Shown here in pieces: positions 41,584 to 52,168 of a stretch of DNA of 64,000 nucleotides. Source of the stretch: an uncultured Clostridia bacterium (GTDB lineage Bacteria; Bacillota; Clostridia; Christensenellales; UBA1242); assembly GCA_934793215.1 (NCBI GenBank), contig CAKVOP010000003.1:70691-134690 (forward strand), given 5' to 3'. Numbering within the stretch: position 1 is the stretch's first letter; every line of letters begins with the position of its first letter. Position numbers and translations under genes: made by a program. Under the pieces are notes generated by a model, which was not told the DNA's origin, did no database searches, and worked only from the letters and a program-made list of their open reading frames with translations.

Positions 41584-44500
41584 ATGAATAAGAAAATTTT
41601 TGCTGGTGCAATATTCATGCTTTGTTCTACTCTAACCATTGCTGGTTGTAACGCCACGCCTTCAAGGCAGGGGGATTTTGACAAAAAAGAATACATACTC
41701 TCTATTGACGAAAACCATGACTTTTTGCAAGACCTAACTTTGAAAGGGGGACAAAAGAGTGAGGTTGAACTTGTAAGTTCTTCACAAAACATCATTGATA
41801 AAACTAATGGTGGAGTTTTTGTCGCAAAAAATTCCGGCTCGGCAATAATCGAGGCACGAATCAAAGGCAAAACGATTGCGTCATGCAAGGTTGTTGTAAA
41901 ATATAAAATGGCTCTTCCAAAAAATTTTGTATTTTCGCAAGAAACTGGCACTCTCAAATGGGACAAATCTTTTGTAACTATTGACGGAGAAGAAGTATAT
42001 GCAAACAAATATGTGGTTGCTTACACAGAAAAGGTTAGGCCTGGCGGAGAGACGAATCCTATCACGACCAGTAACTCAATGGCTGAAGTCCTTGGGAAAA
42101 ATGAATATACTTTTAAACAAAAAGGCTCTTACAAAGTTAAAATTAGTGCTGATCGAGATGGAAAGTTTGATCCCATCACTGGCAGTACAAAACCAGACGG
42201 GCAAAATGATGATGAAATGTCAAAATACATAGATAACAGTGATTTTTGTCAAGAATTTGAAGTTAATTTTGGCTCAATGGGCGAAATTGAGAACTTCAAG
42301 GTTGAAAATAGCACGGACTTCACGGGGGAAACGGCGACCCTTGTTTGGGGAGAGAAAGCAAATGCAGTTTATGACATTTATATTGAAGGATTCTTAATAA
42401 AAGAAAACCTTGACAATGCTAATTATGAACTTGATTACTCTGCAAATGGTATAAGTGTGCGTGAAGGGCAGACTATTGAAATAAAAATTGTCGCGAAGGA
42501 CAAAGACGGCTTTGCAGAGGCAAGCGAAACTATCAAAACCATTACAAGACTTTCTAAACCAGTGTTAAGTTATTTAAATAGCGATGAAAACCTAACAAGT
42601 GGACACATTGCTCTTGAAAAAGCGAATGCAAATGATGAGATTGTTTATGTTGTAAAAGATAAAGACGGGAAATTGTTATCTTCCGCCACCGATATTTCAA
42701 ATGTGCTTGACGGTTTTTCATCTGGTATATACAAAATACAGGCTTTTGCAAAAGCCAATGAAAGAGGGTTGAACTCTTCTTTAACCGATGTTGTAAGTTT
42801 TGCTAAACTTTCTAGTCCAGTTGTAGACATGAAAATAGAAAACAATAGTGCCATTTTGACATTTGAGGGGGCACCTTATGTCAAACGCTACAAATTGGAG
42901 TGCGAAGGGCACACTCAAATTATAAGCCTTGAAGAAGGGGAAAATATTTATAGTTTAAGCCTTGCGCCATTCAATCTTTCTTCTGGTGACCATTCAATTA
43001 AAATAACAGCGTTACCAACCATAGTTGATGGGCAAATTAAAGAATACACAAGTGGTGGCGAAAGCACTGCAAATGTTATTAATTCAACCGCCACAGAATG
43101 CTCATTTAAAGTATTGAATGAACTGGGCGAGATTAATCACTATATTGAAGAGGGTGCAAACAAGTTTAAATTTAACCACATTCTAGGTGCGACGGATTAC
43201 ATAGTAGAGGTAAACGGTCATGTTCTCAATGAAAACAAGTTTAGCATCGACGCGAACGGAGACAAGACTATATTATCTTTGCCTACACTCAAAAACATTG
43301 AGCCAAACGCAAACAATTCTTATGTTATTAAAATTACAGCAATAAGACAAGAAAATGGGAAGATTACTGGTGTTGAAAGCTCTGCGATAAAAGAGATTAA
43401 ACTTTTAAGCGTTGTTAGTGCAAGTGAAACTCAAACTAATGGAGCATTTGCATTTAACAAGGCTGATGAAACCGATACATACTATTATGAAATTTTCCGC
43501 ACGGGGAAAGACTATACTCTTCCAAATGGTGCAATGCCAATATTTACAAACACCATATATTCTGGGAATAAAACAACCGAGAACTTAACAGGAGGATACT
43601 ACAAGATCCGCATTTATACAAAATCAAGTGATGAAAACCAATATCTTGATGCTGATTTTGCAGATCCAAGCAGATATTTTGAAGCGGATTTTGCGGTTTC
43701 TCAAAAGATAGATACTCCAACCATCACATACGATAAAAATACAGGAAGCCTCCTTCTTCAAAGAGTCCAATTTGGTGGCGGATATGAAATTTATGTTGAC
43801 GGGGTGCTTAATGGAAGACTTGACCTTGCCGATGACGACGCTGATGCGATTTACACTTTCCCAGCAAGTACATTTGCTGATGCAAAGACATATTCAGTTG
43901 CTGTGAAAGCGGTTGGCGGGACAAAATACGGAAATGAAATTTATGAAGACTCTGCTTTGGCCAACATTTCCATAACAAAACTTTCCACTCCATCGTTCAC
44001 GGTTGTAGAAAACTTTGATGCATTTGGGAAAAAGACGGGTGAAACATTAACTGTTGCAAGCGAAAGCAATGCAAAAGCAGTCAAGTATTTTGTCAATGGA
44101 CAGGAACTTGAAGATAATGGTTATTCTATCGAATTGTTCAAGCCAGAAAGAGGCGTTAACTTTGATTTCAAGGTTGGGTATATTGCAAGAGATGAAGGAC
44201 TTAACTCATACTACATTGATAGTGACATTCTTGAAAAAACCTTTGAAAGAATAGATGCTCCAAAAAATATGGAATATCGCGGTGGCAAAATAACTTTTGT
44301 TGGGAGTGAAAAGGCTACAGATTACTATGCAACGCTTTACCTTATAGGTGAAAATGGTACAACTTACTACAAAGGTTTGCCACTAAATTCGACAGACACA
44401 GAGATGGATTTGCAAGCAAGGTTAAATCTGTTGATGCTCGCATATCCTGCTCTTGCAACTGCATACGAAAATGCAAACTACTATGAGATTGAACTTTATA

Positions 44501-47500
44501 GCGTTATTAACGACGCACAAGCGGAGGGAGAAAACTATCTTCTTTCATCGTTCAATGGAACATCAATTTCTGGTGGACAAAAACTTGTTTTAAATAAGTT
44601 GTCTGCCAGTGAACTTACTTTTGACAAAGCATCAAAAACCCTTTCTTGGACGCAAGTGGAAGAGGGCTCGACTTATGATATTTATGCAAACGGAGTTCCT
44701 GTCTTAACTGGACTTACTTCTCTTTCTACATCTTTAAATAACGATGCTCTTCGCTCACTTAATCTTTTGGACGGAGCGACAATAAAGATTAAGAGCAACA
44801 ACGAAAAATATCTTGGTTCTAAATTTTCAAATGAAATTTTTATCAAAAAGTTGGCTTCTGCAAAAGAGGTATCCCTGTCAAGCGAAGGTAAAGTGACAAT
44901 TCTTTTGCCTGATGCGACCAACACATTGAAAGTGCTTAACAATGGCGATGAAATGTCTTATTCAATTGGTGAAACCAGTGTTACAAAGATTCTTGACGGC
45001 GACGAAGAATTCAATATTTCTTTTGTTGGGAAAGACAGTGAAAACAAATATTATTTAGATAGTGACATCAACAAATTTTCTTTTAAAGAATTTGCTAAAC
45101 CTATCTTAACTAAAAAAGAAAACAAACTTTCTTGGCAAGATTTGTCATTAGGACAAAATGGTATAAGTGAAAATAAATTAATTTATACTGTTTGCGTTGC
45201 TAGTGGAAATGACAAATGGGAATATAAATTGCTTACAAATGAAATAAGCATTTCGGATATTCAATCACTTTTAAATATAAGCCTTTTGGCGGGACAAACA
45301 AGTATAAGCGTGAAAGCAAGTCTTTCAGGGGGATATAGTTTATCTGCAAATGGTGTAGGGTATTATGGAGAGAGTCAAAGCGACACTCTTTCAATAACAA
45401 AACTCGCCACTATTCAAGGTGAAGCGAGTGTTATATACGAAAATGAAGGCAATGCTTTTGAGCAAAAGAGTGAATCAAAGGTCAAAATTGTTTTTGCCGA
45501 TAAGTGGACAGGTATAAGCGACGTTAAGTTCAAAATAAACAATTTTATCCTTTCGAATGGAACTTATCTTCCAGCAGTGCAAAACGAAGTTGTATTAGGC
45601 GCGGGGGATAAGACAAGTGTGATGGCTCTTGCAAAAGAGGGGGATAATTATATCCTTACGATAGATCAAAATTACTACGCAAGTGCTGGCAAATATGAAA
45701 CTAGATTTAGCGTTATAAGTGAAGGATATATTGAAAGTGACACTAGTGCTGTAGAAGTTTCAAGACTATCACAAGTGACAAGTTTGAAAATGAGTGTAAA
45801 GGGTGAAATCGTATTAAACGACAACAACAATTTCGTCGCTGGTTCAAACATTTATAATGCAAATATCAAGTATCTTGTTATGCTCACAATAAATGGACAA
45901 AAAGAGGTAAAACTTGTCCAAAGAGGAGTTGAATTCTCGGCAAATGATTTTTCAATTTGGAAAGACGGCTACGGGGATTATACACTAGATGCAATCTGTT
46001 ACGACGACGAAGGTAAAGTAATGCCATCATCACAAATTTTTACAATCACTGGCACAAAACTTCAAGGAATTGAAAGTCTTAAAGTCGATGAAAATGGAAA
46101 TCTTATTGCAGTTGTTAGTGAAAATAAAGATATTGTGTTCACTGGAAAAGTTGGTGGGGTGGAAAAAACACTCAACTTGACTAGCACAGAGAGAACAAAC
46201 GAATTTAGTATTTCTTTGATAGAAATAGCTGATGTTTTCAATTTAAGCATCGATGGAGAGTATCAAATTGATTTGACTGTGAGAAAGAATGGAAGCGTTG
46301 ATGCTGATTGGAAGAGTGCAAAATTTGCCATTGGAACACAAGATAAGTACTACCTTGTAAAGAGCGAAAATACAGAGAAAACATATCTTGTTATAGAAAA
46401 GAAAGATGAACTTTCTAAAAAGTTTAGACTTAACATAAATGGCGAGATTTTGACTATCTCGACTGCGGGAATCCCATTTTTATTGCCAATTAATCAAGGC
46501 TATGTAAACTATACGCTTGACGGCGGAAGCAAAACAAATATGACCTTTAGTCAAAGCAAGGGTGATAATTATTTCCTCTGTTATGCTATGGAACTTGACG
46601 CTTGCCTAAATTTAACGCAAATAGAATATGGAGATTTTGATTTTAAGATTTCACGCATAAGTGAAGAAAATGGATTTGTAAAACAAAACAACGAGAAAAA
46701 AGTCAGTGTGGTAAAACTTAATCCTATTGAAACTGAAGCCACCGCCACCGATTATTTGCAAGTAAAAGACAGCATTTTGCGTTTTGGCTTTACAAATAAA
46801 ACTTCAAGAAAAAATGTCGCAGTTTTGTATGTGGTAGATTTTGCCTATAACGACGGAGCAAACCATTACAAAAAATATATCACGACCAAGAGCCTTGATT
46901 TAAGGACTATTGGACTTACAGAAGGGGTTGAATATACCATATCGGTAAAGGTTGCCTGCAAAACCGACAACATGATTTCTTCAAATTCAGCGGGAGAGGT
47001 TAAAACAATTAAGTATACTTCACCTACAAGTTTAGATGTTAAAAATGGAGCTCTTAAATTTAATGATGAAACCTTTAAGTCTTCCCCTCTTGCTCTTAAA
47101 GCCATAGCTTATGCAAAAGGCGAATTGACTGAACAAAAATTTATCGAATTTATTTCCCAAACTATTTTTACCCAACCTTATTATTTCTCTGCAATAGGTG
47201 AAAATGTAGGGCTTGGCGATGGCGTGGGCAAATTGACTTTCGCCAAACTCAATAATGGTAACATAACAGGAGAAGAATACACTGTTAGTATTGCACTCAA
47301 AAACTTGATTCCTGATTTTGAAATAGATAATGCTAGCCTAGGGGAAGATGTTACAAAAACATTCTTTGGTGTTATGGAATATCTCGCAAACAGCACCGCT
47401 GTCACCAAAACAGAACAAGTCCAAAAGTTTTTAGATGACCTAACAAAGTCAAATAAAGGAATTGGACTGGGAGATATTCTATTTGACGACATTGGCCGGG

Positions 47501-50500
47501 CTATACCAGCAGGTGATTATCGAGTTACAGTTTGTCAACTAGGTGGCGAAAGTGGCAATGTTGATTCTGTATATGCTTCTTCTACTCAAATCAAGATTAA
47601 TCCTGCTCCAGCCATTGAACTCATTTATGATAGTGACACAAACCTTTACAAAGCAAACATCGCTCCACAAGGAGGGGCAGAAAATTTTGCTTTACATATA
47701 AGACAAAATGGGAAAACAGTTGCACCTACTATCTATGTAAGCCTCAATGGGGCAAGTAAATGGGTTGCACTTTGTGACGGAAAAGACATTAGTGAAATTT
47801 TAGGAGAATACACGAGCGGATTTAGCCTTTCATTAAACAGCATTAGAAAGGTTTTGAAAGAAAAAGATATCATCGTGCTTCAAACAGAGGCTGAGCTTGA
47901 TTGTGATATTTTCGAAAGCAGCGAAAATTCTTTGTCGAAGAGTGGAAAATTTACACTTTGCTATCGTGAATTAAAAGGTGAAAACATAAGTTTCAACAAT
48001 GGTGAAATCAGTTTGGGTGAAAACCATTCACTTACAAATAAGATTCTTTTAAGATATCAACAAAAAGGTCTAATGCAACAGCAGAAAACTTTTACTGGCA
48101 AGGTAAGCCTTCCTTATATTGGGGAGTATGACTACTTTATTTTATCGTTCCCTGGCGAAATAATTTCTAACAAGGTCTATATTGAAAGTGCTCGATATAT
48201 GATTAAAGAGGCATTCCAACTTAACGCTCCTGTTGTATCGACGGCGGAAAATATCTTTAATATAAAACTTGCAACTAGTGACCTTGCATATTCAGGTGAT
48301 ATGACTTTGTCAATAACCAATAATATGGCAAACAACAACTACACTTACATAAATGGTCTTGATAAATTTGAAGACCTTGCAACGAATGGAATTTCGTATC
48401 AGCCGGGAAAAGCAGACGGCGAGACAAGGGCAAACAAGTTTACATTTGCTCTTCAAGGCAACAGTGCTGCATTCTCATCTCCACAAGCTCTTGAGGGGGA
48501 GGAAGCACAAAAAGCCGAATATATTTTAAACCATATTAGTCAGCAAACACTTGTCTTTTCTTCGGCAGAAAAGTCATATGATGCTAAAATGCTAAATAGC
48601 GTCAAACTTTCCATTGTAGAAGGAAATCTAAAATGGACCGAATGCAGTGCTCAAACAGACGGAACTGTATTGTATGAAGTAAAGATTGATTATTACTCTA
48701 CATCTTCAAGTGATACTGATACAACGCCAAAGCAGCCACAAATACTTTACACTTCTTCTACAAGTCTTTCGACAGATCTACTTTTAGACACTCTAGATAA
48801 ATTTGACTATACATATTACAATGTAAGCGTTTCGCCAATAGTGGGACAGAAGGCGGATTCCTCGCAAGAAGGAACTATTCAAACAGTTGATGGAGAATTT
48901 TATTCAATCAAAAACGAATCTCGCTTTAATGATAGAACTGTCGTTTTGAAAGGAATAAGCGTAGAGCGTAAGAGCGTGCGTGCAAAGGCAGTTACAGGGG
49001 TAAAAATAAAAGATGGTAAAATCAATTTCAAATTGAATTCCGGAGGCTTCCTTATTGATGCAAAGCGTGACGGCAAAACATATCGTCTTGAAGGTGACAC
49101 AAGTATTAATTTAAAAACAAAGGAAACGATCTTTACGCCTTTCACAGGTGAACAACTCAATGGACTTGAAGAAGGTTACACTTATAACTTAACTATTTAT
49201 GCTTATGAACCAGATGCTGAAAAACTAGACGGTGGCGGAGCACTATTATCTAAACCTTACGAAATTAACGAGGTTTATAAACTTCCTGAAATCAGTGAAA
49301 ATAGATATGAAATCGTCTTTAAAAAGGATACCAACAACAATTATGCAACTGTTCTTGACCTATCAAAATATTTCACGAGCAGTGTCAATGGTGACCGCAC
49401 ATGCTATAAAGTAGCAGTGGCATACAGCACGCCTAACCAAGAGAATGTGTTTGAAACGCTTACACCTGAAAAATCAAGCATCATAATTGACAACTGGACA
49501 AGTCTTGAAATGGTTTCTATGGCGACTGAAACTACCTCGAAAAACCTTATAAATTCGACTGCAGTTAATTTCGATATTTCCGCGACTACAATTTATAACA
49601 ACAGAGGAGAATGCCAATTAAGCCCATCATTTGACCCAGACGCTCAAAGATTTAATTGGAAATGGCTTGATAATCGCGAGGGCGAGTTTGAATACTATGT
49701 TGAACTTACTTATGCGGATAAGAGCAAAGAGATTGCCACTGTGAAAACAAAGTATTATTTCCCAGTCGGCATGGGGACTATTGAGAGTTTTAAAATAAGT
49801 GCTCGTCATTGTGATGAGGACGGAAAGAAATATACGTTCAGTAGAACATATACCGTTGAAGGCACTTTTAAACTTGATATGTTCCAAAGAGGAAATGGTA
49901 CAATTTCTAACCCTTATGTTATTGCTAGCAAAGACCAATTCTTAAATATTGCGAGCAGAAATGATGCCAAAGGAAATGTTTACTTCATGCTAGAACAAAA
50001 TCTAATACTTAAACAAAGTGAACTCTCTTCCAATGGGCAATTCCTTATTAAAGGTTTCAATGGTACACTTGATGGAAATGGCAAAACAATAACTCTCATC
50101 TGTGACCAGGAACTTTCAATTGACGCTATTTCAATTTTGGTCGGCAATTCGTCAACTCCTTATACAATCAGTAAAGGTTGTGCATTGTTTGAAAGCATTT
50201 CGCAAACCGGTACAGTTAAAAACTTATTCATTGAAACCTCACTTCAGTTCGCGAATGCTCCACAAACAAGCGTGATAAGCCCACTTACACTTGTCAACTA
50301 TGGGAAAATAACAAATGTTACAAGTCAAAACTTTGAGATGGCACAAAATGCTGTTCTTTCAAGTGGCAATGCGATGTTCGTTTCTGGAATCGTGGGTGTA
50401 AACCGAGGAGAAATTTCTCAATGTACAAACTCAACAGCGTTAAATATTCAAATTAAGCAAACTTCTTTTGCTTACGCTGGAATCTCGCTAACAAATGAAA

Positions 50501-51027
50501 AGCGTATTGAAAAATGCACAGTTTTAAATAGTAAAAGTTTTACTCTTTTAAGTAAAGGTACAAATATTCACCTCGGCGGCATTGTACTCACGAACTTAAT
50601 AAATGGTGCAATAAGTCTTTGCGGAGTTGAAAGCAGTTTTACTGTTAACGCAACAGCAAATTCAAATGTTTATGGCGGGGGATTGGTTGAGAAGCAAATC
50701 GCTGGAAGCATAAACGCATGCTACTTTAATGGTGAATTTGCAAAGACATCTGCTGGGACGCTATCGGCTGGCGGGATAATATATTCGATTTCTGGAGGAA
50801 GCATAAATAACACAGTTTGCGCAAGCACAACATTGAAATTTGAGGGAACAGATATAGCTAGTTCTATAACGATAGAAAATTGCTTTGGTTCAAGCTCTTC
50901 TCGTACGCTGAAAGCCCTTTCAGCACAAACAAATATTTTAAGCGGTGTGTCCGGATTTAATGGAGTTATTTTGGCTATTGAATATAGTGATGCGACAGGA
51001 AGTTACAAGGCAAAACTGACTTATTAA
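41584..51027 (+). CDS. Giant lipoprotein of tandem FN3/Ig-like domains with a C-terminal beta-helix region
   Basis: About 3147 residues. ATG 41584 is chosen over 41557 because AGGAAGAGG lies just before it and the earlier codon falls in the -10 box. The signal peptide ends in the lipobox IAGC, Cys near residue 21. A BIG-like module (SSQNIIDKTNGGVFVAKNSGSAIIEARI) is followed by many domains of roughly 90-110 residues joined by short KLSxP-type linkers, with FN3-like W-x-x-(V)-x-x-A-x-x-Y/Y-x-I strands. The last 400 residues carry GLUG/beta-helix features (FNGTLDGNGKTITL, GIVGVNRGEISQC). No enzyme motif is seen. It probably forms a long stalk from the membrane through the wall. A small lipoprotein gene follows 80 bp later. 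Confidence 0.88.
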   Translation: MNKKIFAGAIFMLCSTLTIAGCNATPSRQGDFDKKEYILSIDENHDFLQDLTLKGGQKSEVELVSSSQNIIDKTNGGVFVAKNSGSAIIEARIKGKTIASCKVVVKYKMALPKNFVFSQETGTLKWDKSFVTIDGEEVYANKYVVAYTEKVRPGGETNPITTSNSMAEVLGKNEYTFKQKGSYKVKISADRDGKFDPITGSTKPDGQNDDEMSKYIDNSDFCQEFEVNFGSMGEIENFKVENSTDFTGETATLVWGEKANAVYDIYIEGFLIKENLDNANYELDYSANGISVREGQTIEIKIVAKDKDGFAEASETIKTITRLSKPVLSYLNSDENLTSGHIALEKANANDEIVYVVKDKDGKLLSSATDISNVLDGFSSGIYKIQAFAKANERGLNSSLTDVVSFAKLSSPVVDMKIENNSAILTFEGAPYVKRYKLECEGHTQIISLEEGENIYSLSLAPFNLSSGDHSIKITALPTIVDGQIKEYTSGGESTANVINSTATECSFKVLNELGEINHYIEEGANKFKFNHILGATDYIVEVNGHVLNENKFSIDANGDKTILSLPTLKNIEPNANNSYVIKITAIRQENGKITGVESSAIKEIKLLSVVSASETQTNGAFAFNKADETDTYYYEIFRTGKDYTLPNGAMPIFTNTIYSGNKTTENLTGGYYKIRIYTKSSDENQYLDADFADPSRYFEADFAVSQKIDTPTITYDKNTGSLLLQRVQFGGGYEIYVDGVLNGRLDLADDDADAIYTFPASTFADAKTYSVAVKAVGGTKYGNEIYEDSALANISITKLSTPSFTVVENFDAFGKKTGETLTVASESNAKAVKYFVNGQELEDNGYSIELFKPERGVNFDFKVGYIARDEGLNSYYIDSDILEKTFERIDAPKNMEYRGGKITFVGSEKATDYYATLYLIGENGTTYYKGLPLNSTDTEMDLQARLNLLMLAYPALATAYENANYYEIELYSVINDAQAEGENYLLSSFNGTSISGGQKLVLNKLSASELTFDKASKTLSWTQVEEGSTYDIYANGVPVLTGLTSLSTSLNNDALRSLNLLDGATIKIKSNNEKYLGSKFSNEIFIKKLASAKEVSLSSEGKVTILLPDATNTLKVLNNGDEMSYSIGETSVTKILDGDEEFNISFVGKDSENKYYLDSDINKFSFKEFAKPILTKKENKLSWQDLSLGQNGISENKLIYTVCVASGNDKWEYKLLTNEISISDIQSLLNISLLAGQTSISVKASLSGGYSLSANGVGYYGESQSDTLSITKLATIQGEASVIYENEGNAFEQKSESKVKIVFADKWTGISDVKFKINNFILSNGTYLPAVQNEVVLGAGDKTSVMALAKEGDNYILTIDQNYYASAGKYETRFSVISEGYIESDTSAVEVSRLSQVTSLKMSVKGEIVLNDNNNFVAGSNIYNANIKYLVMLTINGQKEVKLVQRGVEFSANDFSIWKDGYGDYTLDAICYDDEGKVMPSSQIFTITGTKLQGIESLKVDENGNLIAVVSENKDIVFTGKVGGVEKTLNLTSTERTNEFSISLIEIADVFNLSIDGEYQIDLTVRKNGSVDADWKSAKFAIGTQDKYYLVKSENTEKTYLVIEKKDELSKKFRLNINGEILTISTAGIPFLLPINQGYVNYTLDGGSKTNMTFSQSKGDNYFLCYAMELDACLNLTQIEYGDFDFKISRISEENGFVKQNNEKKVSVVKLNPIETEATATDYLQVKDSILRFGFTNKTSRKNVAVLYVVDFAYNDGANHYKKYITTKSLDLRTIGLTEGVEYTISVKVACKTDNMISSNSAGEVKTIKYTSPTSLDVKNGALKFNDETFKSSPLALKAIAYAKGELTEQKFIEFISQTIFTQPYYFSAIGENVGLGDGVGKLTFAKLNNGNITGEEYTVSIALKNLIPDFEIDNASLGEDVTKTFFGVMEYLANSTAVTKTEQVQKFLDDLTKSNKGIGLGDILFDDIGRAIPAGDYRVTVCQLGGESGNVDSVYASSTQIKINPAPAIELIYDSDTNLYKANIAPQGGAENFALHIRQNGKTVAPTIYVSLNGASKWVALCDGKDISEILGEYTSGFSLSLNSIRKVLKEKDIIVLQTEAELDCDIFESSENSLSKSGKFTLCYRELKGENISFNNGEISLGENHSLTNKILLRYQQKGLMQQQKTFTGKVSLPYIGEYDYFILSFPGEIISNKVYIESARYMIKEAFQLNAPVVSTAENIFNIKLATSDLAYSGDMTLSITNNMANNNYTYINGLDKFEDLATNGISYQPGKADGETRANKFTFALQGNSAAFSSPQALEGEEAQKAEYILNHISQQTLVFSSAEKSYDAKMLNSVKLSIVEGNLKWTECSAQTDGTVLYEVKIDYYSTSSSDTDTTPKQPQILYTSSTSLSTDLLLDTLDKFDYTYYNVSVSPIVGQKADSSQEGTIQTVDGEFYSIKNESRFNDRTVVLKGISVERKSVRAKAVTGVKIKDGKINFKLNSGGFLIDAKRDGKTYRLEGDTSINLKTKETIFTPFTGEQLNGLEEGYTYNLTIYAYEPDAEKLDGGGALLSKPYEINEVYKLPEISENRYEIVFKKDTNNNYATVLDLSKYFTSSVNGDRTCYKVAVAYSTPNQENVFETLTPEKSSIIIDNWTSLEMVSMATETTSKNLINSTAVNFDISATTIYNNRGECQLSPSFDPDAQRFNWKWLDNREGEFEYYVELTYADKSKEIATVKTKYYFPVGMGTIESFKISARHCDEDGKKYTFSRTYTVEGTFKLDMFQRGNGTISNPYVIASKDQFLNIASRNDAKGNVYFMLEQNLILKQSELSSNGQFLIKGFNGTLDGNGKTITLICDQELSIDAISILVGNSSTPYTISKGCALFESISQTGTVKNLFIETSLQFANAPQTSVISPLTLVNYGKITNVTSQNFEMAQNAVLSSGNAMFVSGIVGVNRGEISQCTNSTALNIQIKQTSFAYAGISLTNEKRIEKCTVLNSKSFTLLSKGTNIHLGGIVLTNLINGAISLCGVESSFTVNATANSNVYGGGLVEKQIAGSINACYFNGEFAKTSAGTLSAGGIIYSISGGSINNTVCASTTLKFEGTDIASSITIENCFGSSSSRTLKALSAQTNILSGVSGFNGVILAIEYSDATGSYKAKLTY

Positions 51028-51107
51028 CTTTAAAAGACAAAGTGACTTTATGCATAATAAAATTATTTAAAAATCATTAAATAAAGATAAAGAGAATAGA
51101 TTAGACT

Positions 51108-51998
51108 ATGAAAAAAATTATATTTTTAGGACTAATTCTGTTCTCTTTATTTTTTCTTCCTGCGTGCAAAAGTCAAGAAGTTCAGTTAAAAAGCGACTAC
51201 ATTGCACTCTCTTGCCTGGCTGGCGATGAAAAAGTTGTTATGGAAGTTGAATTTGGCTTTGATGAGGCAAGACTTTCAACTTATCCGCGAAAAGAGGTTG
51301 CTATATTTAAAAATAGGCTAAAAGAAAATGTAGAAAAGATAAGAAGCGAATTTTTGATTTCACTAGCAATTAAATATACTCAAAATCCAGTGCAAGAATA
51401 TGCAATAAACAGAGGAGTTTTACTTTCGCAAGTGGCATTAAAGGAAGGGAATATTGGTTTCCAAATCACATACAATTCTCTTTCTGCATGGAAGTATTAT
51501 AATTCCTCTTCAAATTCAGGGCAAAGTGAAGATAGTCCCAAACAAGACGATAATAAACTTTTTCTTATAAAAAAGGAAATAAGAACTATGGCGTTTGTAT
51601 TTGGAGAGAAACTTTCCACAGGGAAAAATGTGGGGTTGAAATATAGAGATGCATATTTAAGCGCTTTAAATAATTTATCTTTTGAAAACATTGAGAAAAC
51701 GGCCTATAAACCTTGCTATGTTTATGATTACGCTACTTCATATTATCATCTTAAAAGTGACTCTTCAAAACAAGTAGTTTCAAATGGGCTTAATCATCAT
51801 ATTTGGATAAAAGAAGAATCATTGCTCGATGGGGCAACCATTAAACTTTGGCAATATGAAGTTAACTATGGACTTTGGCAACTTCTTGCAATTTTATTTA
51901 CAACCATTCCTTGTGCGGGAATAGTTTTTCATCAATTAAGAAAAGAAAAACGGCTAAAACTTGTGTATAAAGAAAAAAATAAAGACAACATTCTTTAA
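51108..51998 (+). CDS. Lipoprotein with a C-terminal membrane helix
   Basis: 296 residues. Signal peptide with lipobox LPAC (Cys near residue 20), a mixed soluble domain, and a C-terminal membrane helix (about 253-272, LWQLLAILFTTIPCAGIVFHQ) followed by a basic tail. The soluble domain is thus held at both ends on the outer face. No family recognised. It lies directly after the giant lipoprotein without terminator, so co-expression and partnership are likely but unproven. The ribosome binding site is weak. Confidence 0.75.
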   Translation: MKKIIFLGLILFSLFFLPACKSQEVQLKSDYIALSCLAGDEKVVMEVEFGFDEARLSTYPRKEVAIFKNRLKENVEKIRSEFLISLAIKYTQNPVQEYAINRGVLLSQVALKEGNIGFQITYNSLSAWKYYNSSSNSGQSEDSPKQDDNKLFLIKKEIRTMAFVFGEKLSTGKNVGLKYRDAYLSALNNLSFENIEKTAYKPCYVYDYATSYYHLKSDSSKQVVSNGLNHHIWIKEESLLDGATIKLWQYEVNYGLWQLLAILFTTIPCAGIVFHQLRKEKRLKLVYKEKNKDNIL

Positions 51999-52114
51999 CA
52001 TTGTTGGTTCTAGTAAAAATATTTGATGATAAAAAAGAAGTGGCTATCCTATTAGAGATATCTTATAAATTATAATATTTTTTAATTATCTAATAATAAT
52101 CTTTCCTAGGTTAC

Positions 52115-52143
52115 TTGAAATTTTGTGGTCATTGTGCTAAAAT
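52115..52143 (+). promoter_or_regulatory. Promoter of the typA-dnaB region
   Basis: TTGAAA, 17-nt spacer, TAAAAT with an extended TGc before it. The start point is near 52150; the ribosome binding site AAAGGAAAG follows. Confidence 0.7.
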
Positions 52144-52168
52144 TAAAAGGTTAAAAGGAAAGATTTTT

